A DNA stretch of 29,572 nucleotides, taken from positions 1 to 29,572 of the forward strand of contig CALFMN010000186.1 of assembly GCA_937879875.1 (NCBI GenBank), in the 5' to 3' direction. Below the pieces are notes generated by a model, which did not search any database, had not been told where the DNA came from, and saw nothing but the letters and a program-made list of their open reading frames with translations. The DNA comes from an uncultured Chloroflexota bacterium (GTDB taxonomy: Bacteria > Chloroflexota > Dehalococcoidia > CAUJGQ01). A program made the translations under genes and the position numbers. Within the stretch, counting starts at the first letter, position 1; every line of letters begins with the position of its first letter. Shown here piece after piece: positions 1 through 9,562 of this stretch.

Positions 1-44
1 ATCGTGGGACGGGGCACCGAGGCTAAAGGCGGGGCGTAGAAACT

Positions 45-81
45 CCCCTCTCCATTCCATGGAGAGGGGCCGGGGGTGAGG
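45..81. repeat. Dispersed hairpin repeat, copy A
   Basis: A perfect 9-bp stem (45-53 with 61-69, pyrimidine-rich CCCCTCTCC and its complement) around a 7-base loop is followed by the G-rich tail CCGGGGGTGAGG at 70-81. The same architecture, stem then GGGGTGAGG-type tail, recurs at 3404-3439 and 26194-26243. It lies in the non-coding leader before the first permease gene. The stem is too short to be a convincing terminator and has no T-tract, so I call it a dispersed palindromic repeat. Confidence 0.75.
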
Positions 82-162
82 CCTCGCGCCCTCCGCGCCC
101 GCAGGCGCGACCACCGGCGCGCCGCTAACCCGACATCAGTCCGACCTACCTGCGCTGGATCG

Positions 163-209
163 CCCCTCCTTCCCCTGTTATCGGGGGAAGGAGGGGAAGG
201 GGAGGATAG
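163..209. repeat. Dispersed hairpin repeat, copy B, providing the SD region of the DppB-like gene
   Basis: A perfect 13-bp stem (163-175 with 184-196) encloses the loop TGTTATCG and is followed by AAGGGGAGGATAGG. It is related in composition and shape to the repeats at 45-81, 3404-3439 and 26194-26243, but its tail lacks the GGGTGAGG end. It ends only about 10 bases before the permease start at 220, and its purine-rich right side contains the only Shine-Dalgarno-like GGAGG (201-205) for that gene. The folded stem could therefore affect ribosome access (inference). Confidence 0.65.
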
Positions 210-219
210 GGGCCGCCCG

Positions 220-1167
220 ATGGCCCAGTACATCGTGCGCCGGCTGCTGCTCGCGGTTCCCGTGCTCGTCGGGGTGAGTTTGCTTGTCTTCTTCATGGCG
301 CGCATCCTGCCTGGCGACGTGTTCACGGCACAGTCGGGCACCGCCGGCCTTACCGCGGACCAACGCCTGAAGCTCCGCCACGAGGCCGGGCTGGACCGGC
401 CGCTCGCGGTGCAGTACATCGACTGGGCGGGGCACGCGGCCGTACTCGACTTCGGCAACAGCCTCTGGAACCAGCGCAGCGTCAATAAAGAGCTGCGCCG
501 CGCCGTGCCGATCACGCTCGAGTTGACCGTGCTGGGCTCGATCATCGGCCTGCTGATCGCGGTGCCACTCGGCGTGCTCAGCGCCGCCACGCGCGGCTCG
601 CCGATCGACTATCTGGCGCGGCTGTTCGGCGTGATCGGCCTCTCGATCCCGAGCTACGTGCTCGGCTCGCTGGCGATCACCTATCTCGCCGTCTGGTTCC
701 ACTGGACGCCGCCGGCCGGGGGCATCTCCTTCTTCAGCAATCCCTGGCGCAATATGCAGCAGTTCCTGATCCCCTCAGCCATCCTCGGCGCCGGCTTCTC
801 CGCGGCCGTGGTGCGCATGACACGCTCCAGCGTGCTCGGCGCCCTGCACGAAGACTACGTGCGCACGGCCTGGGCGAAGGGGCTGCGATCTCGTCTCGTG
901 CTGCTGCGCCACGTACTGCGCAATGCCATGATCCCGATCCTCACCCTCTCCGGTGCACAGGTCGGCTACCTGCTGGGCGGCACGGTGATCATCGAGTCGA
1001 TCTTCACGCTCTCCGGCGTCGGCTCGATGGCGTTCGACGCGATCACCAACCGCGATTACTTCGTCCTGCAGGCAGTGACGCTGCTGGCCGCTGCGGCGTT
1101 CACGCTGGTCAACCTGCTGGTCGATGTCTCCTACGTCTGGCTCGATCCGAGGATTCGCCTGCGATGA
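220..1167 (+). CDS. ABC transporter permease, DppB/OppB family
   Basis: Inner-membrane subunit of a peptide/nickel-type ABC importer, which forms a heterodimer with a DppC-like partner. The start at 220 gives MAQYIVRRLLLAVPVL, the typical N-terminus of this family with the first membrane helix directly after the start, and a 315-residue product of usual length. An in-frame start at 76 would add a basic, repeat-derived 48-residue extension and is rejected. Several hydrophobic segments are seen, for instance around residues 10-30, 105-125 and 145-165. The cytoplasmic EAA-type loop reads VRTAWAKGL followed by a conserved RHVLRNA element. The stop overlaps the start of the next permease by 4 bases (ATGA), so the two are translationally coupled. 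The binding protein and ATPases are not in the window. The substrate cannot be read from the permease alone. Confidence 0.93.
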   Translation: MAQYIVRRLLLAVPVLVGVSLLVFFMARILPGDVFTAQSGTAGLTADQRLKLRHEAGLDRPLAVQYIDWAGHAAVLDFGNSLWNQRSVNKELRRAVPITLELTVLGSIIGLLIAVPLGVLSAATRGSPIDYLARLFGVIGLSIPSYVLGSLAITYLAVWFHWTPPAGGISFFSNPWRNMQQFLIPSAILGAGFSAAVVRMTRSSVLGALHEDYVRTAWAKGLRSRLVLLRHVLRNAMIPILTLSGAQVGYLLGGTVIIESIFTLSGVGSMAFDAITNRDYFVLQAVTLLAAAAFTLVNLLVDVSYVWLDPRIRLR

Positions 1168-2078
1168 CCGCCGCCAGCCGCACCGAAGCCGCCGTTGCGC
1201 TGGCGTGGGAGCTGCCCGCTCCACGCGGGCGCTGGCGCGCGGCGGCGCGGCTGGCGCGGCAGAATCCAGTGGGCACCGTGGCGCTGGCCGTGCTGCTGCT
1301 GCTCTGCCTTGCGGCTGCTTTTGCGCCGCTGATCGCGCCGTATTCGCCCACCGCACAGCCGGGGGCACGTCTCGAAGCGCCCTCGGGCCACTACTGGTTC
1401 GGCACGGACCGCATCGGCCGCGACGTGTTCACGCGCATCCTCTACGGCGGGCGCATCTCGCTGCTGGTCGGCTTCGTCGCGGTGGGTACGGGCACGCTGA
1501 TCGGCAGCGCGATCGGCATGATCAGCGGCTTTCTCGGCGGCTGGGCAGACCTGATCGTGCAGCGCCTGATGGATGTCGTGATGTCGATACCGGCGCTGCT
1601 GTTGGCGATGGTGATCGTCGCCAGCTTCGGCCGCGGCGTGGCCAACGCGCTGATCGCGATCGCGATCGTGCTGGTTCCGACCGCGGCGCGGGTGATGCGC
1701 AGCGTCGTCCTGCAGATCCAGGCGCGGGCCTACGTCGAGGCGGCGCAGGCTTCGGGCGCGAGCAGCGGGCGCATCCTCTGCCGCCATGTGGTCCCGAACG
1801 CGATCGACGAGGTGCTGATCCTCGCCTCGATCGCGCTGGCCGCGGCGGTGATCATCGAGGCGGCGCTGAGCTTCCTCGGCCTGGGGGCGCAGCCGCCGAC
1901 CGCCTCATGGGGCCAGATGCTGGCCGAGGGGCGCCAGAACTACCTGCGGGCGCCGCACATGGTCTGGGCGCCGTCGCTGGCGATCTGCATCACGGTACTG
2001 ACCGTCACGCTGGTGGGCGATACGCTGCGCGACGTGATCGACCCGCGCACCCGCGGCTCGAAAGCCTCACGCTTCTGA
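1164..2078 (+). CDS. ABC transporter permease, DppC/OppC family
   Basis: Second membrane subunit of the same peptide-type ABC importer, 304 residues. A cytoplasmic N-terminal stretch rich in Ala and Arg is followed by the first helix (about residues 36-55) and the family-typical APLIAPYSP motif, then HYWFGTDRIGRDVFTRILYG, a signature of DppC proteins. The EAA loop is YVEAAQASGASSGRILCRHVVPNA near the middle of the protein. The C-terminus, GDTLRDVIDPRTR, is also characteristic. It starts inside the stop of the DppB-like gene. A 144-base gap without a clear terminator separates it from the monooxygenase gene, so all four downstream plus-strand genes may share transcripts. Confidence 0.94.
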   Translation: MTAASRTEAAVALAWELPAPRGRWRAAARLARQNPVGTVALAVLLLLCLAAAFAPLIAPYSPTAQPGARLEAPSGHYWFGTDRIGRDVFTRILYGGRISLLVGFVAVGTGTLIGSAIGMISGFLGGWADLIVQRLMDVVMSIPALLLAMVIVASFGRGVANALIAIAIVLVPTAARVMRSVVLQIQARAYVEAAQASGASSGRILCRHVVPNAIDEVLILASIALAAAVIIEAALSFLGLGAQPPTASWGQMLAEGRQNYLRAPHMVWAPSLAICITVLTVTLVGDTLRDVIDPRTRGSKASRF

Positions 2079-2222
2079 TGCCGAGCGGCCGAGCGGACCC
2101 GTATGACCGGTTCTGCGTCTGTCCCATACACACCGCGCGCGGCGCTCACATACTCGAACCGGCGCCGCGCGCTGATCGCTCTCCCGGCGGCGTGGTAGCA
2201 TGCGCCCCGCGGAGCGCGTGGT

Positions 2223-3437
2223 ATGCCCCTCAAGCTCGGTCTGATGTACATCCCGGCCTACGAGAGTGGCTTTTCGCAGCCGTTCGCCGTCTGGTACGAG
2301 CAGATGTTGCAGCAGATCGCGCTGGCAGACGCGGCCGGCCTGCACGGCGTCTGGGTGGCCGAGCACCGCATTCCCGGCTACGCCTTCGCCGCGCCGCAAG
2401 TCTTTCTTACCGCGGCCGCGATGCGCACGCGGCGCATCCGTCTCGGCACCGCCGTCTGCCTCGTCTCGCTGCACCACCCGGTGCAGACGGCCGAAGATTT
2501 TGCCGCGCTGGACGTGCTCTCCGGCGGCCGGCTCAACTTCGGCGCCGGACGCGGCCAGTTCCCGTACGACTTCGCCGTGGCCGGCGTGCCGCTGGAGGAG
2601 TCGCGCGAGCGCTTCGACGAGAACCTCGACGCGATCCTGCGGCTCTGGTCGCAAGAGGGCCTGGTGGAACACCGGGGTCGCTATCAACAGTTCACGCACC
2701 GCCTGCTGCCGCAACCCCTGCAACGGCCGCATCCGCCGATCTTCGCCGCCGCGGCGCGCACGCCCGCCTCGTATAGCTGGGCCGGCGAGCACGGCTTTCA
2801 CCTGCAGATCGCACCACTGCTCTTCTCCGACCTCGACGTGCTGCGCGGCCACGTCGCCAGCTATCGTGCCGCCGCGAGTGCGGCCGGCCACGACGCCGCC
2901 GCACTCGATCTGCTCGCCGCCTATCCGCTGTACGTGAGCGAGCGAGAAGCTGACGCCGTGCGCGCCGCCGACCCGCATTTGCAGCGGCTGGCCCGCTACA
3001 ACGCCTTCGCCCTCTTCGCCGGCATGGACTGCGGCCGGCCCGGCGCCTTCGACGCCTATCTGCGCAACCGCGACGTGGACGCGCCTGCCGAAGACGGCGT
3101 GCCCGCGGGCGCCGGCCGGGACTGGGACGCCTGGAAGCGCGGCCGCGTGATCTTCGGCTCGCCCGATCAGGTCGTGGACCAGATCGGCCGCGTGGCCGAA
3201 GCACACGGCGCGACCTACCTGCTGTTCGAGGTCTTCTACGGCGGCCAGTCGCAGCGCGAGACTATGGCCTATCTTGAGCGCTTCGCCGCGCGCGTCATGC
3301 CCCAGCTCGACCTCGCCCCGCCGCCGCCCGACGTGAACCGCGCGCTCGCAGAAGAGGCATCCTCGGCGCTCGGCGACCAAACCAACGGAGATCCTCGAAA
3401 GATCCCTCTCCCAGGATTGGGAGAGGGGCAGGGGTGA
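2223..3437 (+). CDS. LLM-class (luciferase-like) flavin/F420-dependent oxidoreductase
   Basis: A 404-residue TIM-barrel monooxygenase or dehydrogenase of the bacterial luciferase-like superfamily, which uses FMN or coenzyme F420. Visible family features are LGLMYIPAYE at the first strand, LADAAGLHGVWVAEHR, the segment RIRLGTAVCLVSLHHPV, AEDFAALDVLSGGRLNFGAGRG and, near the C-terminus, a stretch reading IFGSPDQVVDQIGRVAEAHG. The start at 2223 leads straight into the first beta strand. A possible extended -10 (TGGTAGCAT, 2193-2201) lies just upstream but has no good -35. The last 15 or so residues, ending PGLGEGQG, and the TGA stop are encoded by a dispersed hairpin repeat (3404-3439), so the natural C-terminus probably ended earlier. 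With the amidohydrolase downstream it may act in catabolism of imported compounds. The cofactor choice is not settled. Confidence 0.9.
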   Translation: MPLKLGLMYIPAYESGFSQPFAVWYEQMLQQIALADAAGLHGVWVAEHRIPGYAFAAPQVFLTAAAMRTRRIRLGTAVCLVSLHHPVQTAEDFAALDVLSGGRLNFGAGRGQFPYDFAVAGVPLEESRERFDENLDAILRLWSQEGLVEHRGRYQQFTHRLLPQPLQRPHPPIFAAAARTPASYSWAGEHGFHLQIAPLLFSDLDVLRGHVASYRAAASAAGHDAAALDLLAAYPLYVSEREADAVRAADPHLQRLARYNAFALFAGMDCGRPGAFDAYLRNRDVDAPAEDGVPAGAGRDWDAWKRGRVIFGSPDQVVDQIGRVAEAHGATYLLFEVFYGGQSQRETMAYLERFAARVMPQLDLAPPPPDVNRALAEEASSALGDQTNGDPRKIPLPGLGEGQG

Positions 3438-3439
3438 GG
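3404..3439. repeat. Dispersed hairpin repeat, copy C, inside the 3' end of the LLM gene
   Basis: A 9-bp perfect stem (3404-3412 with 3419-3427) with loop AGGATT is followed by GCAGGGGTGAGG. It has the same layout as the copies at 45-81 and 26194-26243. Its right part contains the TGA stop (3435-3437) of the oxidoreductase, so the repeat is translated as the C-terminal tail. Confidence 0.8.
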
Positions 3440-3479
3440 GCCGATAGCCAGGGGTGAGGGCCGAACAGCAGGAGTGAAC
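3429..3479 (+). repeat. 20-bp tandem repeat, about 2.5 units
   Basis: Unit 1 (3429-3448) and unit 2 (3449-3468) share CAGGGGTGAGGGCCGA and differ only in their last four bases. A partial third unit starts at 3469 as CAGGAGTGAAC. The array expands the tail of hairpin repeat copy C. In the third unit one G is replaced by A, which creates AGGAG (3470-3474) 13 bases before the amidohydrolase ATG at 3488, the best Shine-Dalgarno candidate for that gene although its spacing is long. Confidence 0.75.
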
Positions 3480-3487
3480 ACCACACC

Positions 3488-5146
3488 ATGACCCAACCAT
3501 CGACAACCGGCCCGGCCTTCGACCTGATCGTGCACGGCGGCACGGTCTACGACGGCAGCGGCGGCGAGCCCTACGCCGCGGATGTCGCCGTGGCGGGCGA
3601 CCGCATCGCCATCGTGGCACGGGATGGCGATGCCCGGCTGCACGACGCCCGCGCGGGCGTCGCGATCGACGCGGCGGGGCTGGCGGTGGCGCCCGGCTTC
3701 ATCAATATGCTCAGCCACTCGTACATCACCATGCTGCACGATGGCCGCTCGCTGGGTGAGCTGAAGCAGGGCGTGACCACGCAGATCTTCGGCGAAGGTA
3801 CGTCGATGGGGCCGCTCACCGAGCAGGATCTTCGCCGCCTGCAAGGACTGGACCCGGCGCTGAACTACCACGTCGAGTGGCGCTCGCTGGCCGAATATCT
3901 GCACTACGCGGAGAAACACGGCATCAGCCAGAACGTGGCCTCGTACATCGGCGCCACCACGCTGCGTACCTATGTGGCCGGCCACGAGAACCGCCCGCTC
4001 AGCGCCGGCGAGCTGGACACCGTGCGCGGGCTGATCCGCGAGGAGATGGCGGCCGGGGCGCTGGGCATCGGCTCGGCGCTGATCTATCCCCCCGGCTTCT
4101 TCGCCGGCACCGACGAGCTAATCGCGATGTGCGCCGCCGCGGCGCCGTATCAGGGCAAGTACATCTCGCACATGCGCAGCGAGCGCATCGGCCTGCTTAA
4201 GGGCGTGGACGAGTTGATCCGCATCGCGCGCGAGGGCGGCGTGCCGGCCGAGATCTATCATCTCAAGGCGTCCGGCCGCGAGTCGTGGAATCTGATGCCG
4301 CAGGCGATCGAGCGCGTCGAGCGGGCGCGAGCCGATGGGCTGCAGATCACAGCCGATATGTACACCTACACCGCCGGCGCCACCGGCCTCTCCAACTGCA
4401 TCCCGCCCTGGTTCCACGAAGGCGGGCAGGATGCGCTGATCGAGCGGCTGGGCGACGCCACGACGCGGCAGGAGATCCGCAGCGCGATTGAGACGACGCA
4501 GGAGGGTTGGGAGAACCTCTATCAGGCGGCCGGCGATCCGGAAAACATCCTCATTCTGCAGACGCGCAGCCCGGAGCTGCGCCACTGCCAGGGCAAGACG
4601 CTCGCCGCGACCGCCCGCGCCGAGGGCACGGACCCGATCGAGACGATCTTCAACCTCGTGGCGCGCGACCGCTCCCGCATCGGCACGGCCTACTTCATGA
4701 TGTCGGAAGAGAACGTGCGGCTGGGGTTGAGCCAGCCGTGGGTCTCGCTCGGCTCGGACGCCGGCTCGATGGCGGCAGAAGGCGCCTTCTTGCTGCGCTC
4801 CACGCACCCGCGCGCCTACGGCAACTTCGCCCGCTTTCTCGGCAAGTACGTGCGTGACGAGAAGCTGGTGCCGCTTGCGGAGGCGGTGCGCCGCCTCAGC
4901 CGCCTGCCGGCCGAGAACCTCGGCCTCGCCGGGCGCGGCCACGTCGAGCCGGGCTGTTTCGCCGATCTGGTGATCTTCGACCCGGCCACCATCGCCGACC
5001 GCGCAACGTACGAGCAGCCGCATCAGTACGCCGTGGGCGTGCGCGACGTGATCGTCAACGGCCGTACGGCTCTGCGCGACGGCGAATTCGCCGGCCAGTT
5101 CGCCGGCCGGGCGCTCTTCGGGCCGGGGGCTGCAGGGCGTCGATAG
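3488..5146 (+). CDS. Amidohydrolase of the N-acyl-D-amino-acid deacylase (D-aminoacylase) family with altered metal site
   Basis: A 552-residue member of the amidohydrolase superfamily. Relatives remove the acyl group from N-acyl-D-amino acids or act as D-hydantoinase-like enzymes. The N-terminal beta domain reads DLIVHGGTVYDGSGGEP, and APGFIN at 68-73 leads into the barrel. Later metal-site residues look intact: His228 (KYISHMRSE), His258 (EIYHLKASG) and Asp424 (LGSDAG). The early HxH of classical members is replaced by NMLSHSY (residues 73-79), and the NCG cysteine region is FGEGTSMG (101-108). This matches a recognised 'INMLS' subgroup rather than random decay, but the reaction may differ. 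The C-terminus DVIVNGRTALRDGEF is the usual family ending. It overlaps the convergent methyltransferase by 92 bases. Confidence 0.88.
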   Translation: MTQPSTTGPAFDLIVHGGTVYDGSGGEPYAADVAVAGDRIAIVARDGDARLHDARAGVAIDAAGLAVAPGFINMLSHSYITMLHDGRSLGELKQGVTTQIFGEGTSMGPLTEQDLRRLQGLDPALNYHVEWRSLAEYLHYAEKHGISQNVASYIGATTLRTYVAGHENRPLSAGELDTVRGLIREEMAAGALGIGSALIYPPGFFAGTDELIAMCAAAAPYQGKYISHMRSERIGLLKGVDELIRIAREGGVPAEIYHLKASGRESWNLMPQAIERVERARADGLQITADMYTYTAGATGLSNCIPPWFHEGGQDALIERLGDATTRQEIRSAIETTQEGWENLYQAAGDPENILILQTRSPELRHCQGKTLAATARAEGTDPIETIFNLVARDRSRIGTAYFMMSEENVRLGLSQPWVSLGSDAGSMAAEGAFLLRSTHPRAYGNFARFLGKYVRDEKLVPLAEAVRRLSRLPAENLGLAGRGHVEPGCFADLVIFDPATIADRATYEQPHQYAVGVRDVIVNGRTALRDGEFAGQFAGRALFGPGAAGRR

Positions 5147-5750
5147 CGCCGGCCGCGGCAAAGCCCGCGGCGCGCAGGGCAGCAGTGAGAGCGCCAGGCC
5201 GCGCGAAGCGCAGCGGATCGGGCAATCCCGCTGCCGCCTCCGGCGTCGCGTGATAGGCGAGCACCGTTCGCACGGCAAAGAGCGTATTGCGCTGCGGCGG
5301 ACCCCACGCAAGCACGGCCAGGCGCCCGCCCGGCTTCAGCACACGCCGGCACTCGCGCAGCGCCCGCGCCGCATCCGGGAAGAGCGTGATCGCCAGGCGG
5401 CAGACGACGGCATCAAAGACGCCGGCGGCGAAGGGCAGCGCCTGTGCATCGGCCTGATACAGGCACACGTTGGTATGTGCCGCGCGTCGCAGCCGTTCCG
5501 CGGCGCCCGCGAGCATCGCCGGCGCCAGATCGACCGCCGTTACCCGGCCTGCCGGCCCCACCGCGCAGGCCAGCGCCTGCGTCAGGTCGCCGGTGGCGCA
5601 GGCGAGGTCCAGCACTCGTGTGCCGGGCGCGGGACGCACGGCGTGCGCCACCAGCTCGGTTGCGCCGCGGTACTGCACCGCGAACTCATGCTGCCAGCGT
5701 CGCCAGGCCGGCGCCCGCTCGCTCCAGACCTCGACCGCGGATTCCGGCAT
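5055..5750 (-). CDS. Class I SAM-dependent methyltransferase (UbiE/MenG-like), C-terminus probably truncated
   Basis: A 231-residue cytoplasmic methyltransferase. The SAM-binding motif I is VLDLACATGDLT, followed by VTAVDLAPAMLAGA (acidic loop), DAQALPFAAGVFDAVVCR and a stretch reading ALRECRRVLKPGGRLAVLAW, the order seen in UbiE/MenG-type enzymes. The start at 5750 (MPESAVEVW) is chosen because the domain begins there. The upstream in-frame ATG at 5906 would add 52 residues of no recognisable character. The last 30 residues are Arg/Pro-rich and lie antisense to the amidohydrolase coding end. They do not resemble the usual C-terminal strands after the LRAAGF element, so the original 3' end seems lost. 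The substrate is unknown. Confidence 0.75.
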   Translation of the reverse strand: MPESAVEVWSERAPAWRRWQHEFAVQYRGATELVAHAVRPAPGTRVLDLACATGDLTQALACAVGPAGRVTAVDLAPAMLAGAAERLRRAAHTNVCLYQADAQALPFAAGVFDAVVCRLAITLFPDAARALRECRRVLKPGGRLAVLAWGPPQRNTLFAVRTVLAYHATPEAAAGLPDPLRFARPGALTAALRAAGFAAAGAIDALQPPARRAPGRRTGRRIRRRAEPYGR

Positions 5751-5911
5751 CGCTCGTTCATCCCTGGCGGTGCCCGCCGCACCATGCGTCACCTCAGCAT
5801 GGGGACGCGCGGCAAAGCAGAGCCACCGCTCGTCGCTCAATGAGCGTAGCCGCCAGTTCTTACGAAAGCCGAACGAAGCTTGCCGGACGTGTGACAGCGC
5901 CGGCAAGCGTA

Positions 5912-6388
5912 CTACTGACGCGGCAGCTTCGTGTTGTCCCAGCTGACGGTGTGCGCCGGATCGAAGCGCACCCAGCGCCAGTGGCGGCCGCGAGCGGTGC
6001 GGTCGGCATACTCGCGCCGGCCGGATTCGCCGCGGCCCAGCGCGTACTTGCCCGCCATCTGCTCTTTCGCCTTCCCCAGATCGGGATCAGCCTGCTCGGC
6101 CGCCTGATCTTCCAGCACGGTCGCACGGCCTTGCAGCATCACGCCTTGCAGCTCTGGAAAGCGCTCGTTGCGGTCCACCAGCACGGTGGCAACGGGGTTG
6201 CGGCGCAGGTTCACCACTTTCTGCCCGCGGCAGTAAAAGTAGACCTTGCCGCCGGCCCAGCCGAACCACAGCGGCGTGAGGTTGATGCGGCTGCCGGGGC
6301 CAATACTGGCGATGCGCATGTTCCAGCAGCCCGACATCAGTTCGTCCAGCTCGGCGGGAGAGAGTGCGAGTTCGGGCGGGATGGGCAT
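5912..6388 (-). CDS. Pyridoxamine 5'-phosphate oxidase (PPOX)-family, probably F420- or flavin-binding protein
   Basis: A 158-residue split-barrel protein. Start 6388 is preceded by GGAGG with 7 bases of spacing, which favours it over the in-frame ATG at 6532. The fold signature is a strand reading GSRINLTPLWFGWAGGKVYF, followed by VVNLRRNPVATVLVD (cofactor phosphate-binding strand) and LQGVMLQGRATVLED. The C-terminal WRWVRFDPAHTVSWD is typical of PPOX-class F420-dependent enzymes annotated in Actinobacteria and Chloroflexota. Classical pyridoxine phosphate oxidase is longer and has a conserved C-terminal substrate segment that is missing here. It probably reduces an unknown small molecule. 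It lies 161 bases upstream of the methyltransferase on the same strand, so co-transcription is possible. Confidence 0.85.
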   Translation of the reverse strand: MPIPPELALSPAELDELMSGCWNMRIASIGPGSRINLTPLWFGWAGGKVYFYCRGQKVVNLRRNPVATVLVDRNERFPELQGVMLQGRATVLEDQAAEQADPDLGKAKEQMAGKYALGRGESGRREYADRTARGRHWRWVRFDPAHTVSWDNTKLPRQ

Positions 6389-6527
6389 CGATACGCCTCC
6401 TGCACAGCGGTCATTGTCCGGTCCGAGTGTACGGCCAGGCGCAGCGAGCTGTCCCGCTGCGGCCGGAGGCTCGGCACGGACGGCGAACAGCCTGTTCTTG
6501 CAGGCGCCAGCGCTGGCGTCCACCCGG

Positions 6528-6746
6528 GGCACCTAACCCTGACTTCCCTGGCGGGAAGTCTGTCCCTTCCCGACACAGGAAGGGTTTGATTCGAGGACGG
6601 CAGGCGGGTAGAGGACAACCCCTTCACTTGTCCCACAAGGACACCGGCGCCCCGCCGCCGTCGCACGATGATTGGGACGCTCCAGGAGTCCCTTCCAGTT
6701 TCGGGAAGGGACAGACTTCCCGCCAGGGAAGTCAGGGTTAGGTGCC
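6528..6746. repeat. 219-bp element with 57-bp terminal inverted repeats (MITE-like)
   Basis: The left arm 6528-6584 and the right arm 6690-6746 are inverted copies with 2 mismatches in 57 bases. Both outer ends read GGCACCTAACCCTGACTTCC when followed inwards. Each arm also folds on itself: GACTTCCC with GGGAAGTC, and CCCTTCC with GGAAGGG. The 105-base centre (6585-6689) has no convincing gene. No obvious target-site duplication flanks it. The structure fits a non-autonomous mobile element or a structured palindromic repeat between gyrA and the PPOX gene. The remainder of 6389-6848 holds only the hairpin at 6788-6825. Confidence 0.85.
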
Positions 6747-6787
6747 GTGGGCGGCCGCCACCGTCCGGAACGCCCACGTGGATACAG

Positions 6788-6825
6788 GCGCAGGAGGCCG
6801 GCTGTCCCCAGCCGGCCTCCTGCGC
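6788..6825 (-). terminator. Strong hairpin downstream of gyrA, putative terminator
   Basis: A perfect 16-bp GC-rich stem (6788-6803 with 6810-6825) has the 6-base loop GTCCCC and begins 23 bases after the gyrA stop. There is no T-tract on the minus-strand side, so it is not a textbook intrinsic terminator. Its position and stability still make it the best candidate for ending the gyrA transcript. Confidence 0.6.
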
Positions 6826-6848
6826 TTACGTCAGAAATTGCGGCATGC

Positions 6849-9431
<2,583 letters not shown>

Positions 9432-9450
9432 GCGTTCTATTCCTTCTCAG

Positions 9451-9470
9451 ATGGCCGCCCCGGCGGCCAT
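9451..9470 (-). promoter_or_regulatory. Palindrome in the gyrA leader
   Basis: ATGGCCGCC (9451-9459) pairs perfectly with GGCGGCCAT (9462-9470) across two bases. It lies 20 bases upstream of the gyrA start, just 5' of the Shine-Dalgarno AAGGA (9441-9445). It could be an operator or a leader hairpin affecting translation; function is inference. With a 2-base loop, a protein-binding palindrome in duplex DNA is as likely as an RNA hairpin. Confidence 0.4.
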
Positions 9471-9512
9471 GCCAAACACTGCACGAAGACACTATGCGGA
9501 CAGACAGTTTGA

Positions 9513-9543
9513 GAGCGCCGGGCGCATGCGCGTGCCGGCGCTC
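9513..9543 (-). terminator. Hairpin after the peptidase C26 gene, possible terminator
   Basis: GAGCGCCGG (9513-9521) pairs with CCGGCGCTC (9535-9543), a perfect 9-bp stem. Its 13-base loop contains the palindrome GCGCATGCGC. It begins 20 bases beyond the stop of the C26 gene on the minus strand. There is no T-run after it, so termination would have to be weak or factor-assisted. Confidence 0.45.
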
Positions 9544-9562
9544 CGTATGCCAGTACGGTTCA

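Noticed and set aside
76..219. N-terminal extension of the DppB-like protein
   Set aside because: Those 48 codons lie in hairpin repeats; the family N-terminus starts at 220.
3429..3479. CRISPR-like direct repeats
   Set aside because: Units are contiguous 20-mers without spacers, and derive from a hairpin repeat tail.
2067..3620. 517-codon minus-strand frame over the LLM gene
   Set aside because: Shadow of a recognised oxidoreductase; no family motif.
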